64,000 nucleotides of DNA from Coenobita brevimanus (Eukaryota > Arthropoda > Malacostraca > Decapoda > Coenobitidae): contig CM064715.1 of the NCBI GenBank assembly GCA_032717465.1, positions 33,356,112-33,420,111 of the forward strand, given 5' to 3'. A model generated the notes under the pieces. It was given only the letters and a program-made list of their open reading frames with translations, did no database searches and was not told the origin of the DNA. The position numbers and the translations under genes are program-made. Of this stretch, positions 20,080 to 32,137 are shown piece by piece (position 1 is the stretch's first letter; each line of letters opens with the position of its first letter).

Positions 20080-23000
20080 CACAGCCACTGGAGATTTTAA
20101 TAAACCTACCTCTGAAAGATATAAATGAGGATTTAGAATGCATAAATAATCCGCCAACGTCTGCCAGTATAGCCAGTCATATTTAACGTCCCAAACGCAA
20201 ATTTTTAAATTTGAAAGTGAGGTTAGGCTGGATTAGGTCTGATTTAGCTAGGTTAGGTTTAGTTAAATCATTAAGGCCATTGTCCCTTTCGACATGTTGC
20301 TCCTAAACTATTAAGGTTAAGAGGATGCAAGTTACATCATTTATTGACCTATGTGGAAGATTGTTCATATATCAGTTTCGTCTAATTCGATTCATTAGAT
20401 ATTTATTTATAATTTTTTGCCAAAGTATTCTATAATTTCTATAAGAAATTAGTGGATTCGTAAAGTAATGCACGAAAATTTGCTTGCTATGTGGCAAACT
20501 AATCATGAAAAGTTGCTTTACAGATTCTCTAATGCATTTTATGATGTTTGCCTTAAAAGAATATTTTTTTTATTTCGATAAAAATCCAAGTTCTCTATTG
20601 TACCAATTTCCTTGATGTTTGGCAAGCTCTGTCCACCAAACATATCATTATACAAACATTCTAATACCGAATATATAGTAAATTTAATGGGCTTTCCAGT
20701 GGTACCTTCACTTTTTCTCTAACATTATCAGTTTACAAGCTAATAGAGTTGAAAGGTTAAAAATATATGTTCCCCGAGAATGACCATCAAAGTTGTCAGG
20801 TTGTGCAGCACCGACCAACACACAATATCTCGTGCCTTTGGCCGCACTGCATTAACAGCAAACAGCTGAGACTAAAAATGATGCCAGATGTCGAAAGAAG
20901 GAGTAGTTAGTCAATGGTTGATTTAAAAAGGCATTTCTATGTTAATTTTGTACAAAGCTATAGCATGACGCATGTAGGATCACTGAAGTTGCACTTGAGC
21001 ACTTGGTATGGATGTACAATAACGCAGTTTTAAAACACTTACCCGGTATACATTTCTGAAGATAATATCACTTCGCACAGAGACAGAGGAAGGATGCCAG
21101 AACTTCCTGGAATTTTCTCAGAATATTAAAAAATTTCAGATTTTTTCATCAAATACGCAGACGATCATCTTAAGTGTCCCATTGCTTTCACACAAAATAA
21201 ACTGATGTGTCCAGTCGGAGCAATTGTTGGTAAACAATGCGGCCAGTTGGAGAGATCATCGGTAAACATTGTTGCGGGCGACCTGGCCGCATCCTTAGAT
21301 ACCCCCGAACCTGGGCCAGCCTTAGGAGCTAATGGGACCTAATAGGAACCTTTTTGGTGGGATCCCCAAGCGCATTGCCAAGGCTTGTAGAATCATAGAC
21401 ATATAAATAAAGTCTGTAGTTGACTATATGTCTCTATGGCATAATGGAAAGCAATCCAAATGTGCTTAAAATGTGAATGTGAACTAATGGAACAAATAGA
21501 TATAAGCTATATTTTAATATAAAATTGCCTACATGTAAGCCTAGTAAACAATGTGCAGATCACCTCTGAAAAGTACATAGCCCTCTGTAAAACCTGCAAT
21601 GTGTGTTAAGTGTATGTCACAATGTGTTGTGTATACTTGACAATACCGGAGTAGATTAGGCCTACCCTAGCTCCCTAGTGCGGGGCCCCCTTAGGCATGG
21701 GGCCCAGTTGGGAGCAATTGGTCCAGTTGGCCTTGCCCCAAACAGGTATATTTTGTCTTTTTCCAGTCACTTCTTGCAGACACCTTGAGATCGTGAGTAC
21801 AGTATGTTAAAATATAGGTGGAATCGCTGTGCCCGTTTGGTAAAGAATTATATATAGCTTATTTTGTATCATTACAGGGTTCAGTGGGAGTGGTCTTTGC
21901 AACCTGTCTTTTCTCTATACCTTGCATGTGGTACGGTTATTCACATCCGGGAATGACTTGACTTCCTATGTTTTCCCACCTAGTAGAGTTAACCAATGAC
22001 TATTGACTTCTGACCTTGCCGATTTATTATCTGCTATATCACTCGGCAGAGAATATGACAGTAATGTCTGACTCTTCTTTTTTCTTTTTTTGTATAATAA
22101 CTGGATTTAAAAGCAATATCAAAGCAAAAATTAGCTTATGATAGGAGATTAGTTGGCTTGGCTTCTTATATACATCAGACCTGAATGATCTCCACATGTG
22201 AAGCTCGAAACATCGAAAAAATGGTTAGGTGTTATTATGTTCTGCATTATTATTATTATTATTATTATTATTATCATTATTCGAGGCATGCACATGCATG
22301 TATACCTAGATTTGTGTTTTACATAATAATCCCTAAAAGAGAGCAGAAAACTGCCATACCATGTGTAACATAGTTTTGTGTTCTACAACTCACCCCGCTT
22401 AAATACGAGTATATCAGACAACCGGCTACCAAAGGGAAGGAGCAATCAGGATTCTGGGTGGATCCTGAGAGCGATAGTCGGCAAAACCGACAAATATGCG
22501 AGCGAGACTGACTCCTACCAAAACCTCCGTGAGTTGCCCTTTAGGCCATTAACCCATAACATCAGCATGACGTGCTACTTTTGATAATTTATCTCATCTT
22601 TCCCCCCTCTTAACCACTGTCGGCCTTGCATTCAATTTATTAATCAAAAACTGTTTCTTCAAGACAGATCTGGGCCTAGCTTGGGTGCACCATAGTACAA
22701 GGATCAAGAAAAGCATTAATTTTGTTTATAGTATGTAGTGTTAATCTGTTTCTGGGAGCAGCCTAGGAGGTGGGGATGATAGATGATAGAATACTCAACT
22801 CTCAAACACTGAACAATATTTAACAAAGTCATCACCTCACTACAGGCAATTTTTCAGAAACCACAGAAATTGTATGTTTTCAAACTTTTATATCTCAGAA
22901 ACGATAGGACTTAGGGAAACGAGTTAACAAACTTTTTACTCAACCACTCTTCCTCTAGCGAATGAAAGTATCCCCAGGTCTCTAAGTTGTTGCGTTGATG

Positions 23001-24630
23001 AGTAATGATGAGGGAAAGATAGCATATTTTTGCTGCGAGAGCGGCGTGAGAGCAGGACGCGTTTGTGCATCTGCCCGAGGCGCCGAGTATGGCTTTGCTC
23101 TCAGCGTGATAACTTACTCCACCGCTAGATAAACTAGACACTGTTGCATCCAAGGCATGCCTTATGGCACTAAGTCCCTTTCTAGTATCCTTGGAAAGAA
23201 GCTTGGAAGGGGTGGATGATGCAATTCGCTACAGGTGGCGTTGACAGAATCAGAAGAACCTGAAGAAAGCGCTATACACCTGGCAAAGGCAAGGAACAGA
23301 CTGCCTCTCGCCTGTGTGGTATAGAGGAACTCCCTCTATGAAATGGCGGCCGGTTCAAACGTGGTGGGAAGACAATTGCGTGTATGGCCACTACCTGGTG
23401 GCTCCGTAGCAGCCCAGTAGTGAGGTGTATACACGTTACCAAGCGGATGGGGTTAATATTCCCATAAAAACTGCGTGACACTGCTCTTTGGAGAAACTTC
23501 TGGTACGTTTTTAAAAATCCTGCTGATGTGAGGCAGGTCATATGCTCCTGGAGTTAAAACATGATGGGGTTAGTTACACTCTGTGGGTTAATAACAGCGA
23601 AATCATGGCAAAACTTAGTTGTTACATAGGTTATTTGGCCGACACTTAATATACTAATTATACTAATTACGTGTTTCCATGCAAGGGCACCGAAGACGAA
23701 GTCTCGTTTAATCCATGTCATGTACAATCGCGGCATAAAGTAATGGCAGAGTTTCATATTGCTTCAGTCATTCTGCACTGCCAGGCAATAAATGAAAACA
23801 TTGCAGTATGGTAAAATTATCTATCTTAATTACATCCTATGGACGTACAACATGATGTACAACATGAATAACTTGAGTCAGTGATGTATTAGAATTAATA
23901 GTAAGATGCGTTTTCCTGATCTGAATGCATAATGTATTACTCTGCGCGCTGCGCCCAGTATACCCCCGTGTTCCTTATGCAATGACGTCAGAATATTTCA
24001 GATTACAGTACAGACGATCTAATTTCGAAGGCCAGTTGAGGAGATTTCATGTGAGTGCAATACAGTACTTGATTTTCAAATGCTCTGGTGGTGATATAGG
24101 AACAATAAAGATGCCACAACAATGAAATTAATCTTAGTAAGGATATCTTACCTGCAGTAGCAGCTAACTGCTTTTTATTCCTTGTCTTCCCCTCGGTTAT
24201 CATAAATATTAGTTACTTTATTCTGTATGATAAAAAAATTTCATTTGTAAGGCGATATGGACGATTTTACCTTTTTCTCTTACTCTAGGCAAATGAGAGG
24301 ACCACGGGCGCAGCCAGAAATATAATTCGGGGAGGGAGGGGGGGGCACAATGACTGACCACATTCCGTAGTTAAGAGTTCCACTAAGTTGCCTGTAGCTA
24401 CTTACGCTGAAAATTTTCACTGAAAAATATGCCTTTTATAATCATGAAGGCTTTGTACACCTCTTGAATCGTAAAGGGTACAGTTCCTGCTAATAAGACA
24501 GGTCCACCAATGATATACTGCCGAAAATCATCATCAGTATACAGTATATCATCACAAACTGGCCAATTGCATTTCTCAGTCCCTCTCCTTTCCAAAAATT
24601 TCATTCTACAACTCTTTTTTCCCTACTTTT
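20080..24630. other. Gene-free 4.5 kb with minor repeats
   Basis: No credible coding region. Seen: a degenerate TTAGG-like patch (20219-20270); a diverged direct repeat built on CCAGTCGGAGCAATTGTTGG / CCAGTTGGAGAGATCATCGG (21211-21275); a (ATT)n microsatellite (22245-22275); a G run (24343-24350). Short open frames have no recognisable domain. Confidence 0.6.
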
Positions 24631-25099
24631 AGAAGTTAAAGGCTTTTCGTCTCATTAACTCTCCTCCTCTTACTGACTCCCTTCAACCTTTGTCTTTTCG
24701 GCGCACTGTTGCATCTTTATCTCTTTTCTGCCGTTACTTCAATGGTTATTGCTCCTCTGAACTATCTGCATGCACTCCTCCACCTCTAAGACGGGCGCGT
24801 AGCACCCGTCTAGTAGCAAATCTCATCCCTTTTCTGTCCAGCTCTCTAATGCAAGAGTTAACCGTTACTCCCACTCCTTCATTTATGCAACAGGTCAACT
24901 CTGGAACTGTCTCCCTCTGTCTGTATTTCCTGCTTCCTATGATCTCGAGTCTTTCAAACGCAGCATGTCCAGGCATCTCGAAATGAATGGATCTTGAATT
25001 TGGCTCTCTCTTGTATTTTGTTTTTCTCTTGGAAGGAACAACAATTGCGGGCTCACGGCCTTTGGTTCCTTCTTCCTCTCATTAAAAAAAAAAAAAAAA
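24631..25099 (+). mobile_element. 3' end of a second LINE A copy
   Basis: A 5'-truncated copy. The frame from about 24631 to 24986 encodes the LINE A C-terminus (SLFCRYFNGYCSSEL, SGTVSLCLYFLLP), followed by the same 3' UTR (GCCTTTGGTTCCTTCTTCC) and a 16-base poly(A) at about 25084-25099. The sequence matches the minus-strand copy at 4229-4700 closely and shows the undisturbed 3' end. Confidence 0.85.
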
Positions 25100-25342
25100 C
25101 TTTTAACACTATACCAATATATGCTTTTTTGCCATAATCCACATCACCGTACTTTCTCTCTTTAGGGCATGCATGCAACCTGAAAATTAGAAATATCTAC
25201 TTGTTGACACCAAAAACTTCCATAAATACAGCAAACTATAAAATATAGTAGTATATAATGTATGAAAAGTAGGTTTTTCCTTGCGAAAATCACAACTGAA
25301 ATTGTTGTCCCAACTCAACTCACTCACTATCTATCTATCTAT

Positions 25343-28300
25343 AGCCCGACGCCCTAATCCCGCAAAGGGTGGCCGCAGACAAAACGCCTCCAAGTCACTC
25401 TGTCACCCACCATTTGACTACCCTCCCCCCAACTCACCCCCCCCTCCCTCATATACCTCTCAACTCCATCCCTCCACCTCATTCTCGGTCTACCCCTCCC
25501 TCTCCCTCCCTCCACCTCACCTACATACACCCTCTTAGTCAGTCTTTCATTCTCCATTCTCTCCACATGTCCAAACCACCTCAGTGTATTTCTCCTAATC
25601 TTCTCAACCACATCCACATCTACCCCGCAACGTTCCTTCACTTCTTCATTCGTCAACCTGTCCCTCCACGTCACTCCACATGCTCCTCTCAAGTAACTCA
25701 TTTCCACTGCGCTCACTCTTGACTTGTTCCCTTCTTGCAAGGTCCACGCCTCGCTTCCATACGTCAGGGTAGGGATCACAATACCATCATTCAGTGACTT
25801 CTTAACTTCCATACTCACCTCCCTATTTCTCATCACTGCTTTCAGTGTACCAACAACCTTCCTTCCCTGCTGTACCCTCTCACTTACTTCATCCCCCAAA
25901 GTTCCATCCTTACTCATCACACTACCCAAGTACTTGAATGCACTCACATTCTCCATATCCTCACCATCCAACCTCACTGCACACTCTGTGACTTCATTCC
26001 TCTCAAACACCATAACTTTACTTTTGTTTACATTAACTTTCAGCTTCCTCCTCCTACACACTGTCCCAAATTCATTCACCAAACCTTGCAACTCCCACTC
26101 ATCTTCACTCAACAATACTGTATCATCAGCAAACAGCAACACCGGAAGCTTCCAAATATTACCCTCATTCATTAGGGCCAGCCCAACATCCACTGCCCTA
26201 CCTTGCACCTCCTTTACAACCCCATCCATATATATATTAAACAGCCATGGAGACATCACACACTCCAGTTTCAGTCCCACATTGAGATCAAAGAACTCAC
26301 TCAGCTCACCATCCACTCGCACTGTAGCCCTAGCTCTCTCGTACATACTCTTCACAGCACTCAACAATTTCCCCTCCACTCCATATATTCTCAATACCTT
26401 CCACATACCTTGCCTATCTATTCTGTCATAAGCTTTCTCCAAGTCCATGAAGGCAGCATACACTTTCCTTCCCTTCTCTAGATACTTCTCCACTAAACAT
26501 CTCAGAACAAATATCTGATCTACACACCCTTTTCCCTTCCTAAATCCCCCTTGTTCTTCTCCAACTAGCTCCTCTGTCATATGCCTAACCCTATCAATGA
26601 GTATTCTACCATATATTTTACCAGTCACACTAAGAAGGCAAATACCCCTATGGTTACCACATACTTCTCTTTCCCTTTTTCCTTTGTACAGAGGAACAAT
26701 TATACCTGATTTCCAGTCCTCTGGAACCCTTCCCTCTTCTCAAGCCAATCTACACAACTTCCATATCCACTCCACAACAATCTCACCCCCATACCTAAGC
26801 ATTTCACCACACACTCCATCAATTCCTGGGGCTTTTCCCAGCTTAATCTTCTTCATCGCTTCCACTACTTCCGCTCTACTGATCTCTTCCTCCCTCCTCT
26901 CATCTCTTCTTCTCGCAGCCATTCCCCAGCCACTTATACTCACACTGCTCTCACTCTCTACATTCAACAAATCCTCAAAGTGCTCCTTCCATCTCCTTAA
27001 TTTCTCTCTCTTCTCCACCAACAATCTATTATTCCTATCTTTCACTCCCTTACTATTTCCCCTTTCACACTGCCTTACTTTCTTTACCTCCTTCCAAAAC
27101 AATTTCTTACTCTCCCTCCATTTCACACTCAGATTCCTCCCAAACTCTTCATCCACTTTCTTCTTACTCTCCTTCACCAGTCTCTTAACCTCCCTTCTCC
27201 TGCTCACATATACCTCTCTCTTCTCTCTCTCATCTTCTCCCCTACCTCTACTTGCCAACCATTCACCATATGCCTTCTTCTTTTGTTCCACAGCTCGTTT
27301 CACCTCATCATTCCACCATGCTGTCCCTTGCACACCCTTGCATCTCCTCCTCACTCCACAAACCGCCTCACACACTGCGCCTATCTCTTCCGTGAATATC
27401 TTACATACGTCTTCCACCCCTTCCATCTGCTCTAGCTCATACCTTCCCAATCTTTCTTCCACTATGCTCTTATACTCTGTCATTTTCTCACTATCTTGCA
27501 ATTTCTCCACTCTTCTCACAGGAGCTGCTTCCTCCTGTCTTCCCCTTCGTCTCCTCAACCACTTTCTTTGCAGCTCTACCTTGGCCATCACTAAGTGATG
27601 GTCCGAGACTCCATTCCCCCACCCTCTCCACGCTCTTGCATCCAACACTTGTCTTCTCATTCGCTCATCCACACACACGTAGTCTATCATTGCCTTTCGT
27701 TCAACAAGTTCACCATCTATCCTCCTCATTACTCTCCATGTATACCGGTGGATCATCTTATGACGAAAGTAGGTGTTGGCTATTGCCAACCCCTTACAAG
27801 CACAGATGTCCATCAAAGCACTACCATTCCCATCTACTTCAGCTGGCACACCCCACTGACCAACCACTCCATCCACTCGTACATTCCCAACTTTGCCATT
27901 CATGTCTCCAATCAACAGCACTCTCTCGCTTCTCTCAAACTTGTCCATACATGCTTCTACTCTCGCCCAAAACTCATCTTTCACTCTTGCCACTCGATCC
28001 TCTGTTGGAGCATACACACATACAATCGCCCATGCTTGTATACCTACTTTCATCCTCACCCATACAATCCTTGCACCCACTGTTCCATACTCTCATATAT
28101 TCTCCTTCCACTTCTTGCTTATCATCAGACATACTCCCTCTCTTGCCCTCTCATTCTCACTGACTCCCGCACATATACCTAAACCATATTCCCATTCTCT
28201 CATCCTTTCACCTTCCCATTTAGTTTCAGTCAATCCACATATATCCACTTTTGCATCCTCAAGCACCTGAACAATCTCTCTCTCTTTCACTTCATCATTC

Positions 28301-28466
28301 ACTCCTCTCACATTCCATGTTCCCACCCTAAGAATGTCCTTTGTCCGTTCCTTAGTCGTCAACGTATGGTCCGTCCGGGTCCGAGGCGCTTTATTTGCTT
28401 TTTTAGTTAGTTCTTTTTACGGGGTGGGGCACTAACCCACCACCAACCCTTTTAGTCGCCTCGTAC
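25343..28466 (-). mobile_element. RTE-type LINE, near full length (copy 1)
   Basis: Read right to left. A 5' UTR holds GAGGCGACTAAAAGGG near its start (28440-28466); one long frame encodes endonuclease and RT; the 3' end is a short GC-rich segment with CCC...GGG complementarity (25343-25380) and a (TATAGA/TAGA)n tail running into 25325-25342. The same 3' end recurs at 34773 in copy 2. No clear target duplication. Confidence 0.85.
25354..28362 (-). pseudogene. RTE endonuclease-reverse transcriptase, two TGA stops
   Basis: A single frame of about 1000 codons interrupted only by two TGA stops (near 28093 and 26740), each where related sequences lead me to expect tryptophan. N-terminal APE endonuclease: GTWNVRGVND, LTETKWEG, IGDMNGKVGN, VSDHHLVMAKV. 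Central basic linker. RT: KAPGIDGVCGEML, EEQGGFRKGKGCVDQI, the A-motif AAFMDLEKAYDRI, a B-motif region altered to GLKLECVMSPWLF (usually GxxQGCxLSP), and the catalytic LLFADDTVLLSED. C-terminal TLRWFGHVERM and RGRPRMRW are the usual RTE-family tail. Length and order fit RTE. Inactive through stops and the damaged B-motif. Confidence 0.9.
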
Positions 28467-29326
28467 GCATGACATTATCATTTGTTATTATTACTGGCAG
28501 TAATAATATCCTCTACAATGTAATGCATTTGCTAAATATAAACTGACCTTTTAGAACTTGAACTCATGAAGTCCAATATACTCACCCTGGGTAAAAAAAA
28601 AAAAAAAAAAAATGGAGGGCGAGTCGGGACAATTATTATCTATTAATCCTTCAGCACTGCTCTGCTGTAAAAGTGCATTTTCTGGATAAATCACAAAAAA
28701 CTGTAACAATTGAAGATTTCATCCACCAAAAAATAGACCTTTAGCTCTAAAACTGACTGTGGGAAAGGAAAACTGGCAAAATACATGTATTTTCAAAAAT
28801 GAAATTTTACAAAGGTCAAAATGCTACCCTTCAATATTTGCACATTTGTCATGCATTATTCGTGGCTCTATAGAAAATTAGTATTAACAACATTTGTAAA
28901 GTTGGGTCAGGGCTATTGAATGGGCACCATAAAATAGAAATATACTGGCATTTGACATTGCAGTGCCCACTGTTCCAACTCACCCCGTGTCCTGCACTGT
29001 CCCAACTCACCCCACACAACGCTAATGTCTGTGAAAATCCATCGTCTGTTAAAGACTTCACATAGTTCATTGATGATTAGTTTACTTCAGTGATGGTTGC
29101 CACACAGGGCACAGGTAGCTAAAGCCTGAAATAGGGCCTATATCACAAGGAAAATCTTAAGCAATCATTGGCTTCCAGTTTCTGCGTACACCTACATGAC
29201 ATTATCATGGCATGACATTATCATTTGTTATTATCACCGGCAGTAATAATATCCTCTACAATGTAATGCATTTGCTAAACATAAACTGACCTTTTAGAAC
29301 TTGAACTCATGAAGTCCAATATACTC
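28467..29326. repeat. 117-bp direct repeats flanking a 626-bp segment
   Basis: 28467-28583 and 29210-29326 are both 117 bp, align without gaps and differ at three positions, all transitions (about 97% identical). Shared landmarks: GCATGACATTATCATTTG at the start and GAAGTCCAATATACTC at the end. The segment between (28584-29209) starts with a 21-base A run and has no credible gene. The first copy abuts the 5' end of the RTE. Confidence 0.85.
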
Positions 29327-31496
29327 GATTGCTACGGCTGCTTCCATTTCATAATAAAGTGATCCAGGGAAACCCAAGAAATACGTCTTTTCACTTCTTG
29401 TCACAGTACAGCGTGCAAGTAGCGTAATTAGCAAGTTGTATGGACTGGTCACTGTTGCAACACAATCCGATGAGTGTTGACTGATGACTGATGGCGCAGG
29501 CGGATGATGATCGAGTGACACTCAGCTGATGACCGGTAAACGTTGCCATGATAGTTTATTTTTCTTGCCAATTCTGCCACATGTAGGCCTACATGCCCAC
29601 AGGTACTCCTAACTAGTTAATTACATAACCCTATTAGCACCGGAGTTTCCCATTTTGAAGATAATAAGTCACAAGGTATATACAAAAACTGAAAATTTTG
29701 CAGAGTGGCACACGCTTTTTGCTTCCTTTCCTGCTTCCTCTTCTCACACATCCGGGTGCCAACGGCTCCCCGTGCATAAATTCGAATAGCTGTCTCGCAT
29801 CTAAATTAAAGTAAGTCTTAAAAAATATATAAGTATATAAGACTTTTTACTCAGAATTGCATATTTTTTCAGTTCTCCAAATATGTGACATACTGAATAT
29901 TACACCCTGGATTAAACAAGTATTCGACATTTAAGATCAGCAGTCTATTCTCGAACACACATGGAAATTTCAGGGGGGGGCCCGGGCCCCCGTGGTCCCC
30001 CCCCCCCCTGGCTGTGCCATTAGAGAGGACCAAAACGTGAGTTTACTAATTCTTGCAATGCAAAAGCATATATTCTTTCTCTATCGTTTAAACTGTAAAA
30101 TATTTCTCAGTAAACTGCTATATCCTACTTAACGGAAAATACTGCTTTGGAAGTTTCGAGCTCAGTATTTCCTTTATAAACCTCGGCATTTTATTACCCA
30201 TGCCAATCGTTTGGACACTGAGAATAATAGGTTTTGACAACTTTGGCATTCGCTCTCCAAGGAGCTCCAATGCTTGGCATATTTTCGAGGATCTTTCTTC
30301 ATTTTTCATTCAGTGATAATCCTCCGGCTTAAACTAAGTCTTTAAGAGATTTTTCTTGCTGAAAAACTGGTCAAATGCAGTGTAATAACTGCATGTTTTG
30401 GGGTAACAGTTTGTTTCTATTCGTGATTTTTCCATGAGCAGTTCAAAACAGCCTTATACCTTCCGCCACTTTCCCGTTTTCTGTTGCCATCCATGGAGAA
30501 AACAGAAACGGAATTATACGAATTTTTATTATTCATTAGTATTCTAACAAACTATTTTTATAACTTGTAATTATTTATATTAATTATTTATTACAATTAT
30601 TTTCCTTTCAGCCTTACGCTGCTCAATAATTATTGCTTGTTACCACTGTTACCACGCAAGATTTAAACTCTGCAAATTATTCCATACTGTTCCTGAGCAG
30701 TTGCTCTGATGTTCAGTTAGTTCCTTTTGAGGATTTCCTAGTACCATTACTAACGCATTAAATCCTGTCATTTTGAAATGTATGGGTACCTTGGCATTTA
30801 CTAATTGTTTTCTGTTACAATTTTACAAAATAGGTTTAACCTTGAAAAGATATGAGGATAAAGCATGTGCATTGTCACTGACCGAAATCTTCTAAATACT
30901 CTGCCATAACTTCTTCGGACGACTGTACAGCGGTAATGGCGTAGTTTTTTGGGGGTTGGGAGAGGGTACATTCCCCCCTTTCAAGGGCTTCAAGGCCTGT
31001 GTCCCCTCAGGTGCTCCCCCAGCAGAAAACTTTAGGTCAAAGAGTTTCATACACAGATGAAGTTTGATAATGGATGAAGTTTATAAAACATGTGGCATAA
31101 CTATGGCAACACTGTGACCAGCAAAATAAGCACCTTAATCTGTATATCATTATGACAGGCACTGAACTGATTGAGCACAGTTCTTCGTTAAATTCACAAT
31201 TATTTTCATTAGTTGTTACAACAGTTGCCCCCAATTTTTGATTACTGTATATTTTTAATGTCAGATTTTGTTAATCACTTTATGTTTATTGACAAATATC
31301 GTTGTGTGGATTAGTTTATCTAAGAGTCTGTAATGTTCTAGAAGCAGTGTGTTATTATATAATTTTGAAAGTTCGTGGAAGTTAATGTCGTAAATATGTT
31401 CTGTTCTCATTTTAATCCCCGATTAAATTTTGTGTATTTCATTGTGTTGTTTAATCAGTTTGTTGATGTGTATATTAACTAAATCGTTTAGTTAGG
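29327..31496. other. No gene seen
   Basis: About 2.2 kb, AT-rich, with short unrelated open frames only. A G7-C-rich patch at about 29974-30008 and a GGGGTTGGG/CCCCC-rich patch at 30950-31020 are the only compositional features. Confidence 0.55.
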
Positions 31497-31846
31497 GGGA
31501 GGCGGTGGCTGAATCAGTAGAAGGGCGGCCTGCAATCCTAATGGACCCAGGTTCGAATCCCGGCTGGGAGAGAGAACAGTTTAAGGATCTGAATATCATA
31601 AAAGTACACTTTCCTGATCTACCAGAAACCCCGACATGTCGTAAAAATACCGCCACTAATACCAATGCACCAGTCCTGTTTGAGACAGCCCAAGCATGTG
31701 TTCAATATGGATGGTGGGTGTTAGTCCCGAAGTGGTGACATCTGGAGATGTAGGAGGACTACTGGGCCCTGGGCAAGGCCACTGCCCCCGAAAAGTTGGC
31801 CCTGATGCCTTTGCCCACAGTTGGACAATATAAATAAAATAAAAGG
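31497..31846 (+). mobile_element. tRNA-derived SINE
   Basis: The head has RNA polymerase III promoter elements: an A-box-like TGGCTGAATCAG (31506-31517) and an exact B box GGTTCGAATCC (31550-31560), 32 bases apart as in tRNA genes. A tRNA-unrelated body follows (GGCCACTGCCCCCGAAAAGTTGG near the end), and an A-rich tail AATAAATAAAATAAAA ends at about 31846. This is a SINE layout; the sequence is not a functional tRNA because I cannot fold a full cloverleaf. The tail type suggests mobilisation by a LINE in trans. Confidence 0.72.
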
Positions 31847-32137
31847 TGGTGTCGAATGTTCTAGCATTATCGAGAATATCCGAGACCCCAGAATAGTCTA
31901 GATGCCACAGCTGCTGTATAAATTAAAGACGGCGAGAGTTAGAGGGAAAGATGGCAGTTGACAGTTGACTGTGGAAATTTGGCGAGTTAGTTAGTGAATG
32001 AGAGAGCAACAGAACAGTTACGTTGTCAGTGTACTGTAGGTGTCGGTGACAAGTAAAAGTGTGAACAGTGTATCCGGCTGGGGGTTCACAACAATATTTT
32101 CAGTATTTGTGACTTGTGAAGGATATTTCTCATCAAT

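Noticed and set aside
20219..20270. Interstitial arthropod telomere repeat (TTAGG)
   Set aside because: Only a few scattered TTAGG-like words; no tandem run.
25724..28182. Long plus-strand open frames (Ser/Pro/Leu/His-rich) opposite the RTE
   Set aside because: They are antisense shadows of the RTE ORF; the minus strand has all endonuclease and RT motifs.
31505..31575. A functional tRNA gene
   Set aside because: A and B boxes are present, but no complete cloverleaf and the sequence runs into a SINE body with an A-rich tail.
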